Source: Phialophora verrucosa (taxonomy: Eukaryota > Ascomycota > Eurotiomycetes > Chaetothyriales > Herpotrichiellaceae). From it: DNA of 64,000 nucleotides. Below the pieces are notes generated by a model, which made no database searches, had not been told where the DNA came from, and was given only the letters and a program-made list of their open reading frames with translations. This document shows, one piece after another, positions 1-11,634 of this stretch. A program made the translations under genes and the position numbers. The stretch spans positions 2,480,001 to 2,544,000 of the forward strand of contig MSED01000004.1 of the NCBI GenBank assembly GCA_002099365.1. The letters run 5' to 3'. The first letter of the stretch is position 1. Every line of letters begins with the position of its first letter.

Positions 1-730
1 TTTAGTATCCGGGAACAACTGCTGAGGAAGTGTCGTGCATAGTCGTAGGTATGGAAACCAATGAGATCACAGTGAAGAACGCCTAGGAGGATCTCGTTTC
101 GGACAGGTAGAATTCGATATATCTCGCTTGATGGGAATGGCGTATGCAAGAAGAAGCCGATTTTGACATTGGACTTGCTGTTGCCGATCTCCTCACGGAG
201 CATCTGTGGTAAAAGCATCAGGTGGTAATCATGGACCCAAACCAGGTCGCCGTCCTCGACATCCTTGACAATGGCGCGGGCGAATAGCCGGTTGACTTCC
301 ACGTAAGCATTCCAGGACGATTCGTCGAACGTGATCTCGCCGGGGTGATAGTGGAAGAGCGGCCACATAATCGAATCTAGACCTTGTCAGCCGGACCTTG
401 GAAGTCAAAGGCCAGAGACTTACTCGAGAAGCCATTGTAGTGGCGGTCGGCCAATTCATCGTCCACAAAAACGGGAATGGCATTGAATTCATCCTTCAAT
501 CGCTTGACCACGTCGTCGGACTCGTTGTCAGGGATCTCTAACCCTGGCCAGCCATACCACTGGAATGTGGTGCTTTTGGCAAGGCCACTGAGGCCAGTGA
601 CCAGGCCGCCCGAGGACATGGAGAAGTCATATTTCGCTTCTGGCGAGCGTTTGATGGTGATAGGAAGTCGGTTTGAGATAAGCAGAAGTCGTGATTCCGT
701 CTTGGGAGGGCTGTCGGTAGCTGAAGGCAT
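1..730 (-). CDS. tps1: Trehalose-6-phosphate synthase, 5' part (cut by window edge)
   Basis: This enzyme makes trehalose 6-phosphate from UDP-glucose and glucose 6-phosphate (GT20 family) in the cytosol, the first step of trehalose synthesis. Exon 1 is 424-730 and begins with ATG at 730. A 47-bp intron (377-423, GTAAGT..TAG) follows, and exon 2 runs from 376 off the left edge, giving about 227 residues. The join restores the family run GFSNSIMWPLFHYHPGEI. Other family motifs seen are the sugar-phosphate loop SSGGLVTGL, WYGWPGLEI, VWVHDYHLMLLPQML and FFLHTPFPSSEIYR, all in the usual order. The C-terminal half, including the UDP-glucose-binding residues, lies outside the window. An AGGGG (STRE-type) pentamer sits about 20 bp upstream of the ATG, but one copy is weak evidence of stress control. 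The identity is secure. Confidence 0.97.
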
Positions 731-2366
731 GATGGATGACTTGGTGCACAGGGGTTTCTGAATTGGCGTTGAGATCTGACTCAGACCAAGTGAGGAGGTG
801 GTGAGATTGGAAGGATGGTACTGCCAAACAAATGGTGGACTGTGTCGGAGGGACGAATGCGTCTGCAGGGCGTCGAGTGACGGTTGGAGAGGACGTGAGC
901 AGCCGTATCAGCCTTGCAGTGAAACTGTCGGTCGACAGGTACAGCGAAGTCGAACGGATAGTGACCAAAAGGGACGTTTTAAGAATGATGCAAAGCTTTG
1001 TCGAACGTTCGGATTGTTGGTCCTTCACCTAACGAGCTCCCGCGGGTGGCAGTTGCTGCTAGCGCGAAATCCGCCTTGAGTGCTTTCCGAAAAAGTGGCA
1101 AACGAGGCCGTAGTTGTGCAGGTGCAGGTCGGCGGCCCGTACGAGTAACAAGCGTGATGCGGATCTGTACGAGACAGTATTTGTTGCGTCAATCCCGTCG
1201 TCAGCAGTGCTGTAGATGACTGGAACTCGACTTCAGGGTGAAAAGTTCAAGCTCGGGGAAACTCTGGTCGACTCGTTGCCAGCGCTTCATGCGCAGTTGT
1301 TGGGTTGCAGTTGGATTGGGTGACACGGCGCCAAGTCACACAGCGACAAACAGCAACGAGAAGGAAGCACCGCCGGCTTAACGACGGGTGAATCTTCCGG
1401 AAGCTGCCAGAACGGAGCCAGAAGTTTAAAGCAGGCAATACCAGGTGTTCAGCTGGTTGGATGCTGCTTTCTCTGAAAAGTTGTTTAGCGGGCCTTCCCC
1501 GTACGTCAGAAGTGGCAGCAAAGTTCGGAACCATGATCCGACACCCTTTACTGTACTCGTACCTTGGCCGCCCTGCTCGTAGGTTTCTCAATACGTAGCG
1601 CCATGCTGGCCGGACGTGAAAACGCCATTTGCAATTTGTCCCGGAACGAAATGGATGCTGCGCGCCGGAAAGAACGCCCTCCATTCACGAGTGCTCGAAA
1701 CTTGTAGATGATTTGCTCATTGGCTCATTGCTACTCAACATGCCCGTATCTCATACTGCCACAGTGCGTAAAATCCACGCTGAACCTGCTAAAGGCGTGA
1801 CAATGGATGAACCGACAGTTGCCGACCAGTTGCCGTGAGGACCACCGTCTCTTGCTCCCTTTTTGCGGTCTATAAAATCGCTTCAGCCTTGTCCGCCCGT
1901 TGAGGTTGCCCAAAATGACAATTGGTTGACAGCTCCCTGAAAACAGGTTCAAGCCATCCCAAATGCTCGCTGCACGACTCTGTCCTTGCTGATGCTCCTA
2001 AACAAAAATCGCATCTTGTGACAGCGACTTGCTCCTCCACCTACTCATGAGACCCTTTTTTCTTTCACAAAGTATATATAAATGTAGCTTGAGTGAGTTC
2101 GTCGTCATAATGCCATGATCATTCATCAATCGTTCATTCGCTTCGCTTCAAATCAAATGCTATGCCAATGCGTGATATCGTGAGACACTTCAAATAACTC
2201 GTTAGCTCTGCAACGGCAACTTCCTCATCATAAGCCATAATGCGTCCCGTCTTCTAGTTGGCTCGGATTACAAGTTTCGAAAGGAACTTGTTTGACAGCG
2301 AGTCAAAGTCTTTGCGGTCGAACCGTGAATTAGGTCGACCTCGTAGATAGTTCTCTGCGTAAACTG
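731..2366. other. Intergenic: tps1 promoter and downstream flank of the Zn2Cys6 gene
   Basis: I see no convincing gene here. Open frames on both strands, up to 145 codons, lack recognisable motifs. The right part (about 2060-2270) is A+T-richer, with a TATATATAAA-like stretch near 2071, compatible with 3' UTR and terminator sequence of the gene ending at 2367. Two TACGAGTA motif copies lie at 1140-1147 and 1554-1561. Confidence 0.6.
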
Positions 2367-4646
2367 TCAGACCCCGCCCCCAATCACCAGAAGGGACACA
2401 GACTCACCATATCGCGTAACATGTTCTCGGACTTCAGCCATAGTACTGCAGACATCCATGTCCGATGCCAGCAGTGTATGGTGCTTGGAGGTATCCCATT
2501 CCAGGAAAGACGGGAGTTTCTGAGAGATGGCCTGGAAAAGGCCAACAACAACACCCACCGGAGTAGTCTCCATGTCGTTGCAGAACTTCTCCACTGCCGC
2601 GGCATCAGGCACGCGATAGTGGCAGTCGAATTGCATGCACTCCCACACGGCCAACAGCACCGATGCCAGAATGAAGATTGTGGGCCAATTCTTGAGCTTG
2701 TCACCACTGTACACACTCGAATACAAACTGGACAGCTCTTCAAGGACGTCCTTGTGCAACTCGCGCCACATATCCGCCATGGCGCACTTGATCTGGAAGT
2801 TGATCATTACAGGAGCCATGGTCTTGCCGAAGAACTTAGAAGTCTGCTCTTCGATCTTGCCTACGAACGACTCCTCGCTTGGCACGCCCTCCACCATCGT
2901 AATGTGGAGCGTCAAGTTGTAGGCCAACATCAACTTCAATGCCTTCTTGATGATCTTTGAGCCGGTCTTGAAGTAGAAGCGGTAGGCGGTCTTGAGCATC
3001 TGCGACAGGAAAGGTGTGCCCTCGAAGTAGTCGTCCACAAACTTGTCAAACGTGCCAGTACCGTCAATGTGTCGATCGAGGTAATCACTGAGCATGGTTG
3101 TCGAGATGCCTTCCATGCCGGCTGACAGTTTGGCCGTGCCAACTTCGAAGCCATCGGGGGAACAGGAGTTGGCTTCGATCCAGTCCATCTTCAAACATGT
3201 CTCATCCCTGACATATACCTCTCGAGCAGTGACAGGGAGCATATGGCCGTACCCATGGGTGATGAATAGCGTCTTTTCCGTGTCAGAGAAACCTTTAATG
3301 TTGCCCACAGAAAAACCCAGTGAGATGTGTCGCTCGTAGTCGAACTTCCAGTCCTTCAAGAAATATCCAATCTCCTTGATGTCGATGCGGGTGCACGGAA
3401 CTTGCCACAGGCGTGCATGTGACGGTTGACATCCGGCACACGGTTCACCCTTGTCGCATGTCTTCTTCAAGAACTTGCATCGCAAGCAGGCTCTGAGTTT
3501 CCGGATCTCGCTGGCTTGTTTTCGCTGTTCGGGCCGAAGAGGTCCCTTCCTGCGTCCAATACGCTTCTCTCCTTCCACTTTCCCGCCTGGCAAGGACTTC
3601 TTCATCACCTTGTCGGTGGATTTGGCACTAATGGGGCTCTTTTTGGAAGCTTTGCGACCAGGTGAGCCGGCTGACCCTTGAGAGCCAGGCGAACGTACCG
3701 AGGGTGCAGAGGACTTGGGAGGAGGAATGGGGATAGGGCGAACAAGGGCGGATGGATTGACGCTCATGGTTGGAGCAGAACCTTGGTCTATCGATAAGCG
3801 GTGAGCATGTCCCATGTATTCGTAGTCGCTGTCTGACAGGGTGGTGGGTGAATACACGGCTTGCGAGGTGCCGACATCAAGATTGGACATGAATGTGCCG
3901 TGGCCTTGAGGTTCGAGGTCCGAGTATGACGACTCGGAAAGGGTCCGGTTGTGGACTGTCTGGTTTGGATCAACGAAGTAATGTCGCTCGTACGATTCGA
4001 AGGAGGTCCGCGGCTCGACGATGTGCCATCCGTGTTCGTCACAGGAGCTCGGCTGCGACAAGACTTCGAGGTGGGATCCAGTAGGCGAGTTCGTCATTTG
4101 TTGGTATGGAGATACAGCAAGCCCAACATCTGTCGTCGTATAAGTCATCAGCTCACTCTGCAGATCTGCCCAATTCTGGGGCATGCCGTCTATGCCCGAG
4201 TCGAGAGGGAGATATGAGGTCTCCAGCGGCAGACCGGGCGCAATTGGGGCTTGCGAGACTGGCATCATGGCCATCTGGGAGGGGTGTAGGGGTAGGCCAT
4301 GGAATGGAGCGTCAAATTGGATATCGTATGGATGTTGGGCTGTGGTAAAGTCGACATTCGGCTGCTGCTGGTTCTGATGTGTATGTTGGTGTGGAGCATG
4401 TTGCTGGTGAACATGCTGTTGGTGTTGGAACCTCCAAGTGTCCATCATGGGATGTTCTGCCATTGTTGTCTGTCGCAGACCATGGCTGGTGGTCTGAATT
4501 GGCGAGATGTTCCTCCTATGGTCTGCCCGCGTAGTAGCTACCTGGTCCATCTGCATAGGCCATGCGTGACTTCGGAAGTAGGAGACGCTTCTTGAGTCGA
4601 GGTCATAGGTAAGATCCTCGCCAGTCAGGCCGAGGTTGCCCTCCAT
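2367..4646 (-). CDS. Zn(II)2Cys6 transcription factor, 759 aa, single exon
   Basis: This is a fungal-type regulatory protein, presumably nuclear. The N-terminal 330 residues are low complexity and rich in His, Gln, Ser and Pro, typical of an activation region. A basic Ser/Lys-rich linker follows. A cysteine cluster at about residues 385-425 has spacing C-X2-C-X6-C-X5-C-X2-C-X11-C (CLRCKFLKKTC, then CAGC), which fits a Zn2Cys6 binuclear cluster with an unusually long last spacer. The segment after it (VPCTRIDIKEIGYFLKDW) resembles a widespread but uncharacterised group of filamentous-fungal C6 proteins. The remaining C-terminal 300 residues are predicted globular, without a motif I can name. 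The ATG at 4646 is the first in frame and no intron is needed. The target genes cannot be read from the sequence. Confidence 0.85.
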   Translation of the reverse strand: MEGNLGLTGEDLTYDLDSRSVSYFRSHAWPMQMDQVATTRADHRRNISPIQTTSHGLRQTTMAEHPMMDTWRFQHQQHVHQQHAPHQHTHQNQQQPNVDFTTAQHPYDIQFDAPFHGLPLHPSQMAMMPVSQAPIAPGLPLETSYLPLDSGIDGMPQNWADLQSELMTYTTTDVGLAVSPYQQMTNSPTGSHLEVLSQPSSCDEHGWHIVEPRTSFESYERHYFVDPNQTVHNRTLSESSYSDLEPQGHGTFMSNLDVGTSQAVYSPTTLSDSDYEYMGHAHRLSIDQGSAPTMSVNPSALVRPIPIPPPKSSAPSVRSPGSQGSAGSPGRKASKKSPISAKSTDKVMKKSLPGGKVEGEKRIGRRKGPLRPEQRKQASEIRKLRACLRCKFLKKTCDKGEPCAGCQPSHARLWQVPCTRIDIKEIGYFLKDWKFDYERHISLGFSVGNIKGFSDTEKTLFITHGYGHMLPVTAREVYVRDETCLKMDWIEANSCSPDGFEVGTAKLSAGMEGISTTMLSDYLDRHIDGTGTFDKFVDDYFEGTPFLSQMLKTAYRFYFKTGSKIIKKALKLMLAYNLTLHITMVEGVPSEESFVGKIEEQTSKFFGKTMAPVMINFQIKCAMADMWRELHKDVLEELSSLYSSVYSGDKLKNWPTIFILASVLLAVWECMQFDCHYRVPDAAAVEKFCNDMETTPVGVVVGLFQAISQKLPSFLEWDTSKHHTLLASDMDVCSTMAEVREHVTRYGESVSLLVIGGGV

Positions 4647-7236
4647 GGTGAAGGATGTGTCAGACTCGGACCGTCAGATTCGTGGGTGAGATAGCCGGTT
4701 TGGAGCACGAGCGGCTCGAGGACGACCTGGCTGAGTATCTCACAAGCCTCGTGAAGCAAGAGGCAGGAGAGCTGTCGAGAGAGAGATGCAGAGGAAAGAG
4801 AAACAGAGGACAAGAGTTACAGAGAGTGACCGCTCAGAACGAGCTCGACGAAGAGGGCGGGCCTCAGGTGCGAGGGCAAAGTGAGAGTAAGAAGAGGCGG
4901 TGAGCAGCGCATGCGGATCGTCGAATTAGGCGGGGACAAGAGAGTGGGAGGCAAGTGGTGTGGGAGTGGCCGGTGGGTTTGTGCGATGCCAGGGCCGAAA
5001 GCTCGACGCTTAGTGGTCACAACCAAAGTTCCTGCAGACCTGAACGAGGCCGAACGAGGTTTGGTGACGGTGGCCGGCAAAGGATGTTTTCGTCTGGGAA
5101 GGAGGCCGGTCTTGGATCTGGACAGACGAGCACGAGAAGTACTGTCCCGTACCTGAAGCGATGGTCAGGTGTTATTCGTCCTCCTCTTTGGCCTAGCCGC
5201 GGCCGCAAGTCGAAATCCGTGGTTTGGGGGGTCGAGGGATCGGTTCTTGAGGCTCGCTCTTGGATACCACTCGGACTGTGAACAGTAACACGCCGTTGAA
5301 AAAGAACGAAGGCAGTGGAAGATGTGTTTGCGGCTACTAATCGTAGTGCAAGAGATCGGTCTCCCTTCCGAAAAATTTGTGAGGAATTGCAGCATCATAT
5401 CAATGGGAGGACTCGTGAACCGCATGTCGGGCACTTTGGTGACTGCGCCCTCAGCCTCTCTCCCAACCAGCACGGAAGTCAACAATTCAACCCGATAACC
5501 AAGATACGTATCTGCTCCCGTCCCAAGCTACTGCTATTCTACTGAAGCCTCCAATGCTTCTCTGCTCCAATCTCCAACCCTTCGACCGCCAATGGTACTC
5601 GCAGCCATCACTGGTGGCAGAGAGGCGGCCATCATTCGCCTCCCTGCGGCGCCGCAAAGCACCAAAGCATGCCGTGCAGGCCTAATTCTTCGGGCGTCGA
5701 TGCACTACACGCTCGCAGTAGTGGTAAAGGCCAACACCTCCGACGCGACTAACTGGGCAGAAGTCAGCGTCCTCCGAACTGCGTTCGAGATCGAGAAGAC
5801 AGAGCCTTGATAACTCGAGGTTTCCTGCAGACGTGAATGAACGGAACTTGTCAGACCGCACCACACAGGTACATACCTGGGGCAGTTTGCAGACTTCGCC
5901 ACGAACCAGACAAGCTCACCGCTAATGCAAGTAATCCAGCAACCTTGGAATGGCGCTGACCACTACCCCCATCGAGGCAAGTCCTTTCCTCGTGTCGCGT
6001 CCCCCGTGCGCAAAACCCATGTCCCAACGATGAGGATCTCTGCGCGCGAATGCTGCGCCTTTCTCAAGCGGCACATCAGTCATACATAGTCCGTATCTGC
6101 AATTTTGTGCCCTGTTACAACAGCCTCATCGACGACCCTGCTCTGCGACGCGGTCACAGTATGGCCTCATTTGCAGTAAACCCAGTAATCCTATCTAGCA
6201 TAGCGAGCTGAACAGCGTGGACGAGGTTATCCACCGCTACGTCGGGAACGTCGCTGGAAGAGCGGTGTAGACGTCACGGACCAGCTTCCTAGTCACGGGC
6301 TGTTGCTGCTATTGAAGCGCCCGCAGTTCCAATTAGAGACCCAGGAGAGCAGAGACTCCCACCAAAAAATGTCAGTCGAGCCGACCGACGTTTCAAGTTG
6401 TCGGAGAGGTGGAGGACATCGGTGCCTCGCATCTTGCAGCTCGGGGATTGTGGCATGGGCTCAGTCCCTCCGAAAAGTGTGCGTCCAACAGAATTTCCAG
6501 TTCCAGGCGGGAAACTCGCAGTGTCTGCAAACCCCTGTGTGCCCATCACTTTAGTCAATTAGCTGCGCGTCTCGAACTTGAGGCCTTTGACAATCCGCCG
6601 GATTCCACGTTTGTAGGGATCAGTGCAAGTGTGAAGCAGAATAGATCTTCCAACTTGCGCGCTATGCCGCGCTCGAGTAGATGCCTCTCGCTTGCTGGGA
6701 ACAGGCACGATAGCCTGGATGGGATGGTGTTATCGGCGCCGTTGTACCGGTGAGGGGTCTCGGGTTCACAGGTGGTCACAGCGGTGGGTAGGCGGTTCCT
6801 GGGCAAGGAAAGCGGCCACCAGGAGATTCCGGGGGATCTTAACACCAGAAGCGAGTTTCAAGCGCAGTCCCAGTTTACGGAACCGTGCCCGCAATCCTCA
6901 TTCTAATCAGCAGGAATTACACTCTCGGATGGGCATGTATTGATGGACTCTGCGCCATATGACTTATGCACAGGAAGCATCTTTCACAATTGAATCTCCC
7001 TTGCGGAAATAGTGTTTCGATGCAAGCGGACTGCGGCTTGTAAGAAAACCCGAGTGGTAATATGCTCCGCATTGCATTGCGGTGGAATTCAAGAACAATA
7101 GTAACACGCTTCATGTTGTTACTTTGCCAACGCCGTCCTTTGTCAAGCCGCCTACCCTGAAACAACTGGCCTTGTCTCCCTCCAGGAGACAGCCGCTCTG
7201 CACAACGTAGAATTTCGGGCTTCAGCATCCATCACG
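4647..7236. other. Long intergenic region (2.6 kb) between two divergent genes
   Basis: This is the shared upstream region of the Zn2Cys6 gene (leftward) and the farnesyltransferase gene (rightward). A purine-rich tract at about 4765-4830 is a C/T tract on the coding strand of the leftward gene, a common fungal core-promoter feature. Only short overlapping frames are present, without domain signatures, and I identify no gene. Confidence 0.6.
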
Positions 7237-8765
7237 ATGGCAGCTTCGGACAAGGTGGAATATGAGGTACCATTTTATTATCGCCGTGAACCACCATTGC
7301 TAGACGCACTCGAGACGGAGACGTCCATTGTACAAAGCGAGACTGTCAACGCGTGCTTACCGCTTCTAAATGAAGTGGACGATCCAGGCCGAAACCCACT
7401 TGATTTCAACGACTTTGGATTGCCCTTCTTAGAGAAAGAGAAACATATTGAGTTTCTGCATGAGAACCTGGCCGAGTTTCCGGCACCCTTTGTTGGCCTC
7501 GATGCCAGTCGTCCTTGGATGGTCTATTGGGCCCTACTAGGTCTCTATCTACTTGGCGAAGATGTCTCGGTGTTCAGATCAAGGTAATCACTCTCCACCC
7601 TTATGCGCCGCCATCTCGAAATGTTGAGTGGGACCTGTCCGGTTGCAGATGGGCTGATCGTGCCAACAGGGTTGTGAAGACGTTTTATTTAATGCAACAT
7701 CCCGACGGTGGCATAGGAGGCGGCTTTGGACAATATGCACATCAGGCCGGAACCTATGCGGCGCTGCTCAGCCTGGCTTTGGTCGGAGGTGAAGAGGCGT
7801 ACGGACTTGTCGATCGTGAAAAGATGTGGCACTGGCTCGGCCGTCTCAAACAGGCAGATGGGGGTTTCCAGATATCCGAGGGCGCTGAAGAAGACACTCG
7901 GGGAGCTCTTTGTGCCTTGCTCGCAATCTCATTGCTCAATCTCCCTCTATCGCTCCCGCCGGATTCTCCAGCCCGTGCTGCTGGACTGGAGACGTTCAAA
8001 GATGGACTGGGTGAGTATCTCTCACGATGCCAGACCTTTGAAGGTGGGATTGCAGCGTCACCAGGAGGTGAGGCGCACGGTTCTTACGCGTTTTGTGCCC
8101 TTGCGTGCTTGTGCTTGTACGGCCCGCCTGACAAGGCCATCAACAAGTTCCTGGACGTTGATGCACTGATATGGTGGTTGTCTTCGAGGCAATATGCGCC
8201 AGAGGGTGGACTTGCTGGTCGAACAAACAAACTGGTGGACGGCTGCTACAGCCATTGGCTTGGATCGTGCTGGCCATTGATCCAAGCAGCAGTGTGCGGG
8301 CCTCGTGATTCACCTGGAAACAAAAGTCTTGGTGCCGGCGAGAATCTTTATAGCAGCGAAGGTCTAGCAAGATACATTCTGTGCTGCTGTCAGGCGAATG
8401 AGGGCGGGCTCCGCGACAAGCCATCAAAGTAAGAAGCCCTGGAGTCGTATTCGGCAATCGCTAACATAGTTCGCAGACGACCTGATTCTTATCACACATG
8501 TTACACTTTGTGCGGGCTCAGCACAGTTGAGCATTGTCACACTTACGCCGTTGCTGATGATGACGACGACCACCCGTTTACCTCAGCATTCACCTGGGAC
8601 GTTTCCAAAGCCCACATCCCCAGCGAGCAGAATGACAGCAAGATTTTCGATACTGGCGCCAATGTAAAGAAGATCCACCCGATCTATATCATCCCGCACG
8701 ACGCTGCACTAGCCATCAGAGAGTGGTTCTTGCAGAGACCTCTGAGCGTTGAGGCTGTACAGTAA
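7237..8765 (+). CDS. RAM1: Protein farnesyltransferase beta subunit
   Basis: This is the catalytic beta subunit that, with the alpha subunit, attaches farnesyl to CaaX cysteines of Ras, Rho and a-factor-type proteins in the cytosol. Three exons, 7237-7583, 7649-8428 and 8477-8765, give 471 residues. The introns are 65 and 48 bp, and both joins keep phase (RSRWADRANR; DKPSKRPDSYHTCY). Prenyltransferase alpha-alpha barrel repeats are visible as Gly-Gly-rich turns (DGGIGGGFGQ, ADGGFQ, EGGIAASPGGEAHGSY, EGGLAGRTNK, EGGLRDKPSK). The zinc ligands are present: Asp and Cys in VDGCYSHW and His in SYHTCY. The HGSYAFCA element also matches the family. The length is somewhat above the usual 430-440. An Asp-rich insert (DDDDD) lies near the C-terminus. 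Confidence 0.96.
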
Positions 8766-11167
8766 TACGACGACAGGCCGCGATGAGATGGAGGACAGGG
8801 CAAGTCTTGAATAGCAAAGAGTACTCTTCACATTGGTTTGACAAGTGGGCTGGCAGATTGCGACCCACGCGTCAATTTTGTCCTTTCTGCCACTGCTGTA
8901 CTCTGTAGGTCATTTATGTTATCAGGTGCCAGCCCGCGGGGCCATGGCCATTGGAACAGAGGACTAGTTACGTAGGATAAGATAGGGGGAGCTGTTCCCC
9001 TTAGCCTCAGCCACTCTTTGCTCTTCGATTGTTCCCGTCCATCATTGCCTTACGATCTTATCGGTGTCTTCAATACAGCTGTTCCGGTCAGCCAGGAGTT
9101 TTCTCTATTCTGCCGTCCCATATCCGACCAAGGGCGCCTATTTCTGGGCGCCGACCATTGCGGAAAGAGACCCGGAAGACGGGCAACGTGGGGACGGGGC
9201 AGGAGCAAAGTGGCAGGCTACGTCTACGAGATCTATCCACCGTTCCAGCGACTTGCCTTGCCTGCCGCTGTAAACTTTCGCTGGAGTTGTTAGACTTTGG
9301 GCTGTCACTGTGCCGTTCGGCGCACTGGTGATTCATCACAAACACGCCAAAACCCAGGACTAGGCCTTCCACCTAGACCAGCCCGGACGTTTGGATCGCG
9401 CTGAATTGCATTTCCGACTACTTGATCGCCCTCTGTCGAGTATTTCGAACGCATATGGCGATGATCATGATTTGTCGCTTGCTGGAGCGCGAATTCGAAG
9501 ACCGTCGGCATTGAGCCTCTTCCCTGTCCCTCCAATGGATATTCAAAGCTCACTTACCAGGCGACATGGAAGGGCTACGATTTGATGTTGTGTCGAACTT
9601 GCGATGCAAGCTCGCCCAACAAGAGGGCCCATGTGGACGTACGGTAACCTGCATTTTAGTGACAACGCATTCATGCATCGGAGCTTTACGAGTTAAGTGC
9701 GGGAAATTGGCTCAATACATGCTTTGCGGGCCATGCGTTGAGCTGCATTTCCCAGGCCGCGTTCGATCCCGAATCGGAACGGTTCGTGGACTTGAATGGC
9801 CGTGAGCACTCTAGACCCGAGCTTTCAACCAAGTCAGTTCAGATGGCGTAACTCTGAGTTTGACCTTTCACCGGAGGGACGGCGACGGATTCCTACCAGA
9901 CCTGAAAATACCTCCTCGATGTTTAATGCTCTGCTCGCGCTTAGCCTGCCTATCAATGAGGGGCAAAAGCTTCCTAAAGGTTCCCAGGCTTGGAATCATT
10001 GAAGAACCGCCTGACCGAGGTTGAAGTCTGCCCCATCTACTCCGTATGGATCTCCACTTGCCGGTGACTTGCCAGCTGTTTCCTGCACAAGTGCGATTGC
10101 GTCAAACAGGAAGATCGCTGGCCAGATTCCAGAAAAAAAGATCTACGTGCTGGTATTAAGGAGTGTACACGGCCGTGCTATGCAAGTCTCACCGGTCACC
10201 CATGTAAGCGGAGAAGTCAAGCCAGAAAGCGCGAGCATGGCGAGCCACGAGTGCTCGTGCCAAGGTTCGACTATCATTCGATGGGCTGCGCGGGGAATCA
10301 TGAAGGCAGCCACTCGCCAATCAAGGCCTGTGTCTGGATCTGCATGAGCCCCAGACGAAAGGGATGATGCTAAGAACGGGCCCGACGTCGACGTTCCATT
10401 AACTGGTCGAAAAGTATGCCAACACATCAAGACATTACGATGGCAGAAGAGCATGAAAATGCTATCCCCCAGAGATCGACCAATACCCAGCCGCTCACTC
10501 AGGGTTTTTTGGCCACTGTGGAATTCTTTTGCATGCCCCACGCAATGCCGCTCTCTTCGCGCTTGCTGTGCTGTCAGTGCGGGTCTCACTGCTGTTGAGG
10601 CATGAAATATGGGTGGAATTTCCTGTACGGCTCACCTGTAAAAAGGTCCAACTACGTCGATGATATCAATTTACAACTACCTGACAAAATCTGGCCTACG
10701 GAACCCACAAGCTCTTTGGCCCAGGCAACAATTTTGGGAGGAGCCGACACTGGTTGATAAGTTTGTGTCGTCGTCGACGTACTGATCTGCTTGGTGGTTT
10801 TCCTGCCTTTTACGGTCCACGATTGGATGCACGATATATTGGGCACCAAGGCACCTGGAGCACTCGGTCGAACGCAGACATGCTACACACTGTCTATCTG
10901 GCCAGTATGTCTCTTCCAACACTTCATTCTGTTGTTTTGGTTGCGATGCCCGGCTTGCCCTTTGCTCCCGGCCTGTGTTCCCTCTCCTGTTGAACTGTTG
11001 CTCTGCACTCAACGCACATATTGGTCATTCAGGGGCGTGCCAGCCTTGCAGATATTTCGTCAAACGAACTGACCGAGTCTCCGTGGACATCACCGGGCCA
11101 CTGAACCTCCTGCTACTTGGATTTCGCTCGTCCATTCTCTTGTCAGGCACTGACGTATGGTCCTCAG
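8766..11167. other. Intergenic region, no supported gene
   Basis: Frames of 60-148 codons occur on both strands but carry no recognisable domain and overlap one another. The right end (about 10.6-11.17 kb) probably contains the promoter, the 5' UTR and an unresolved first exon of the dsRNA-binding-domain gene that follows. Confidence 0.5.
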
Positions 11168-11634
11168 GTCTCTGTCAGCGCCGGCGATGGCCCGAACCTG
11201 CTTACCAAATATCCTACAGTTCGTCTGGATATCGGTGTGTTGTCAGGGTAAACAACCGTGAATATCAAACGCCGACGCACCACTCCTCGGAGTCCTCGGC
11301 AAAGGAAAACGCTGCGTTGATTGCGTTCAACATCTGCCGGAACTTCTCTGCCAATGATGGCATGTATCCGACGGGATTCGCCCATGGAGGTGTAATTCAG
11401 GGTAACCCCGTGCCCGTTGGCTCTGGCCGCCACAGCCGCAGGAGTGCAACGGACAACGCTCGAACCGAATACCGTTATGGCGACTCCGACAGTGCTGGAA
11501 GCAGGAGTGGCGGAAGCAGCCCGGACTGGGGGCAGTCTCGCCTCACCGAGCCTTTGCGCACATCGACTTCACGCCGGCCTGTGTACTCCTCGGATCTGAG
11601 CCACTACAGCAGCCGACACATGCCACGCTACTAG
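11168..11634 (+). CDS. Probable small double-stranded-RNA-binding-domain protein (5' exon unresolved)
   Basis: The frame encodes a stretch with the layout of a dsRBD. Helix 1 is like LCQRRRWPEPAYQIS, two beta strands follow (SSGYRCVVRVNNREYQT), and then a conserved-looking Ser-Ala helix (SSAKENAALIAFNIC). A Ser/Arg/Gly-rich, probably disordered tail ends at TAG 11632-11634. The frame stays open further upstream to about 10975, but that part does not look like protein. A CAG at 11165-11167 is a plausible acceptor, so a short first exon with the start codon is expected between about 10.6 and 11.15 kb. I could not place it. Such single-dsRBD proteins are common in filamentous ascomycetes and their role is not established. 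The domain call rests on pattern reading only. Confidence 0.45.

Noticed and set aside
2421..2960. 179-codon plus-strand frame
   Set aside because: Antisense shadow of the Zn2Cys6 gene, not protein-like.
10143..10589. 148-codon minus-strand frame
   Set aside because: No motif, overlaps other frames, composition not convincing; possible but unsupported.
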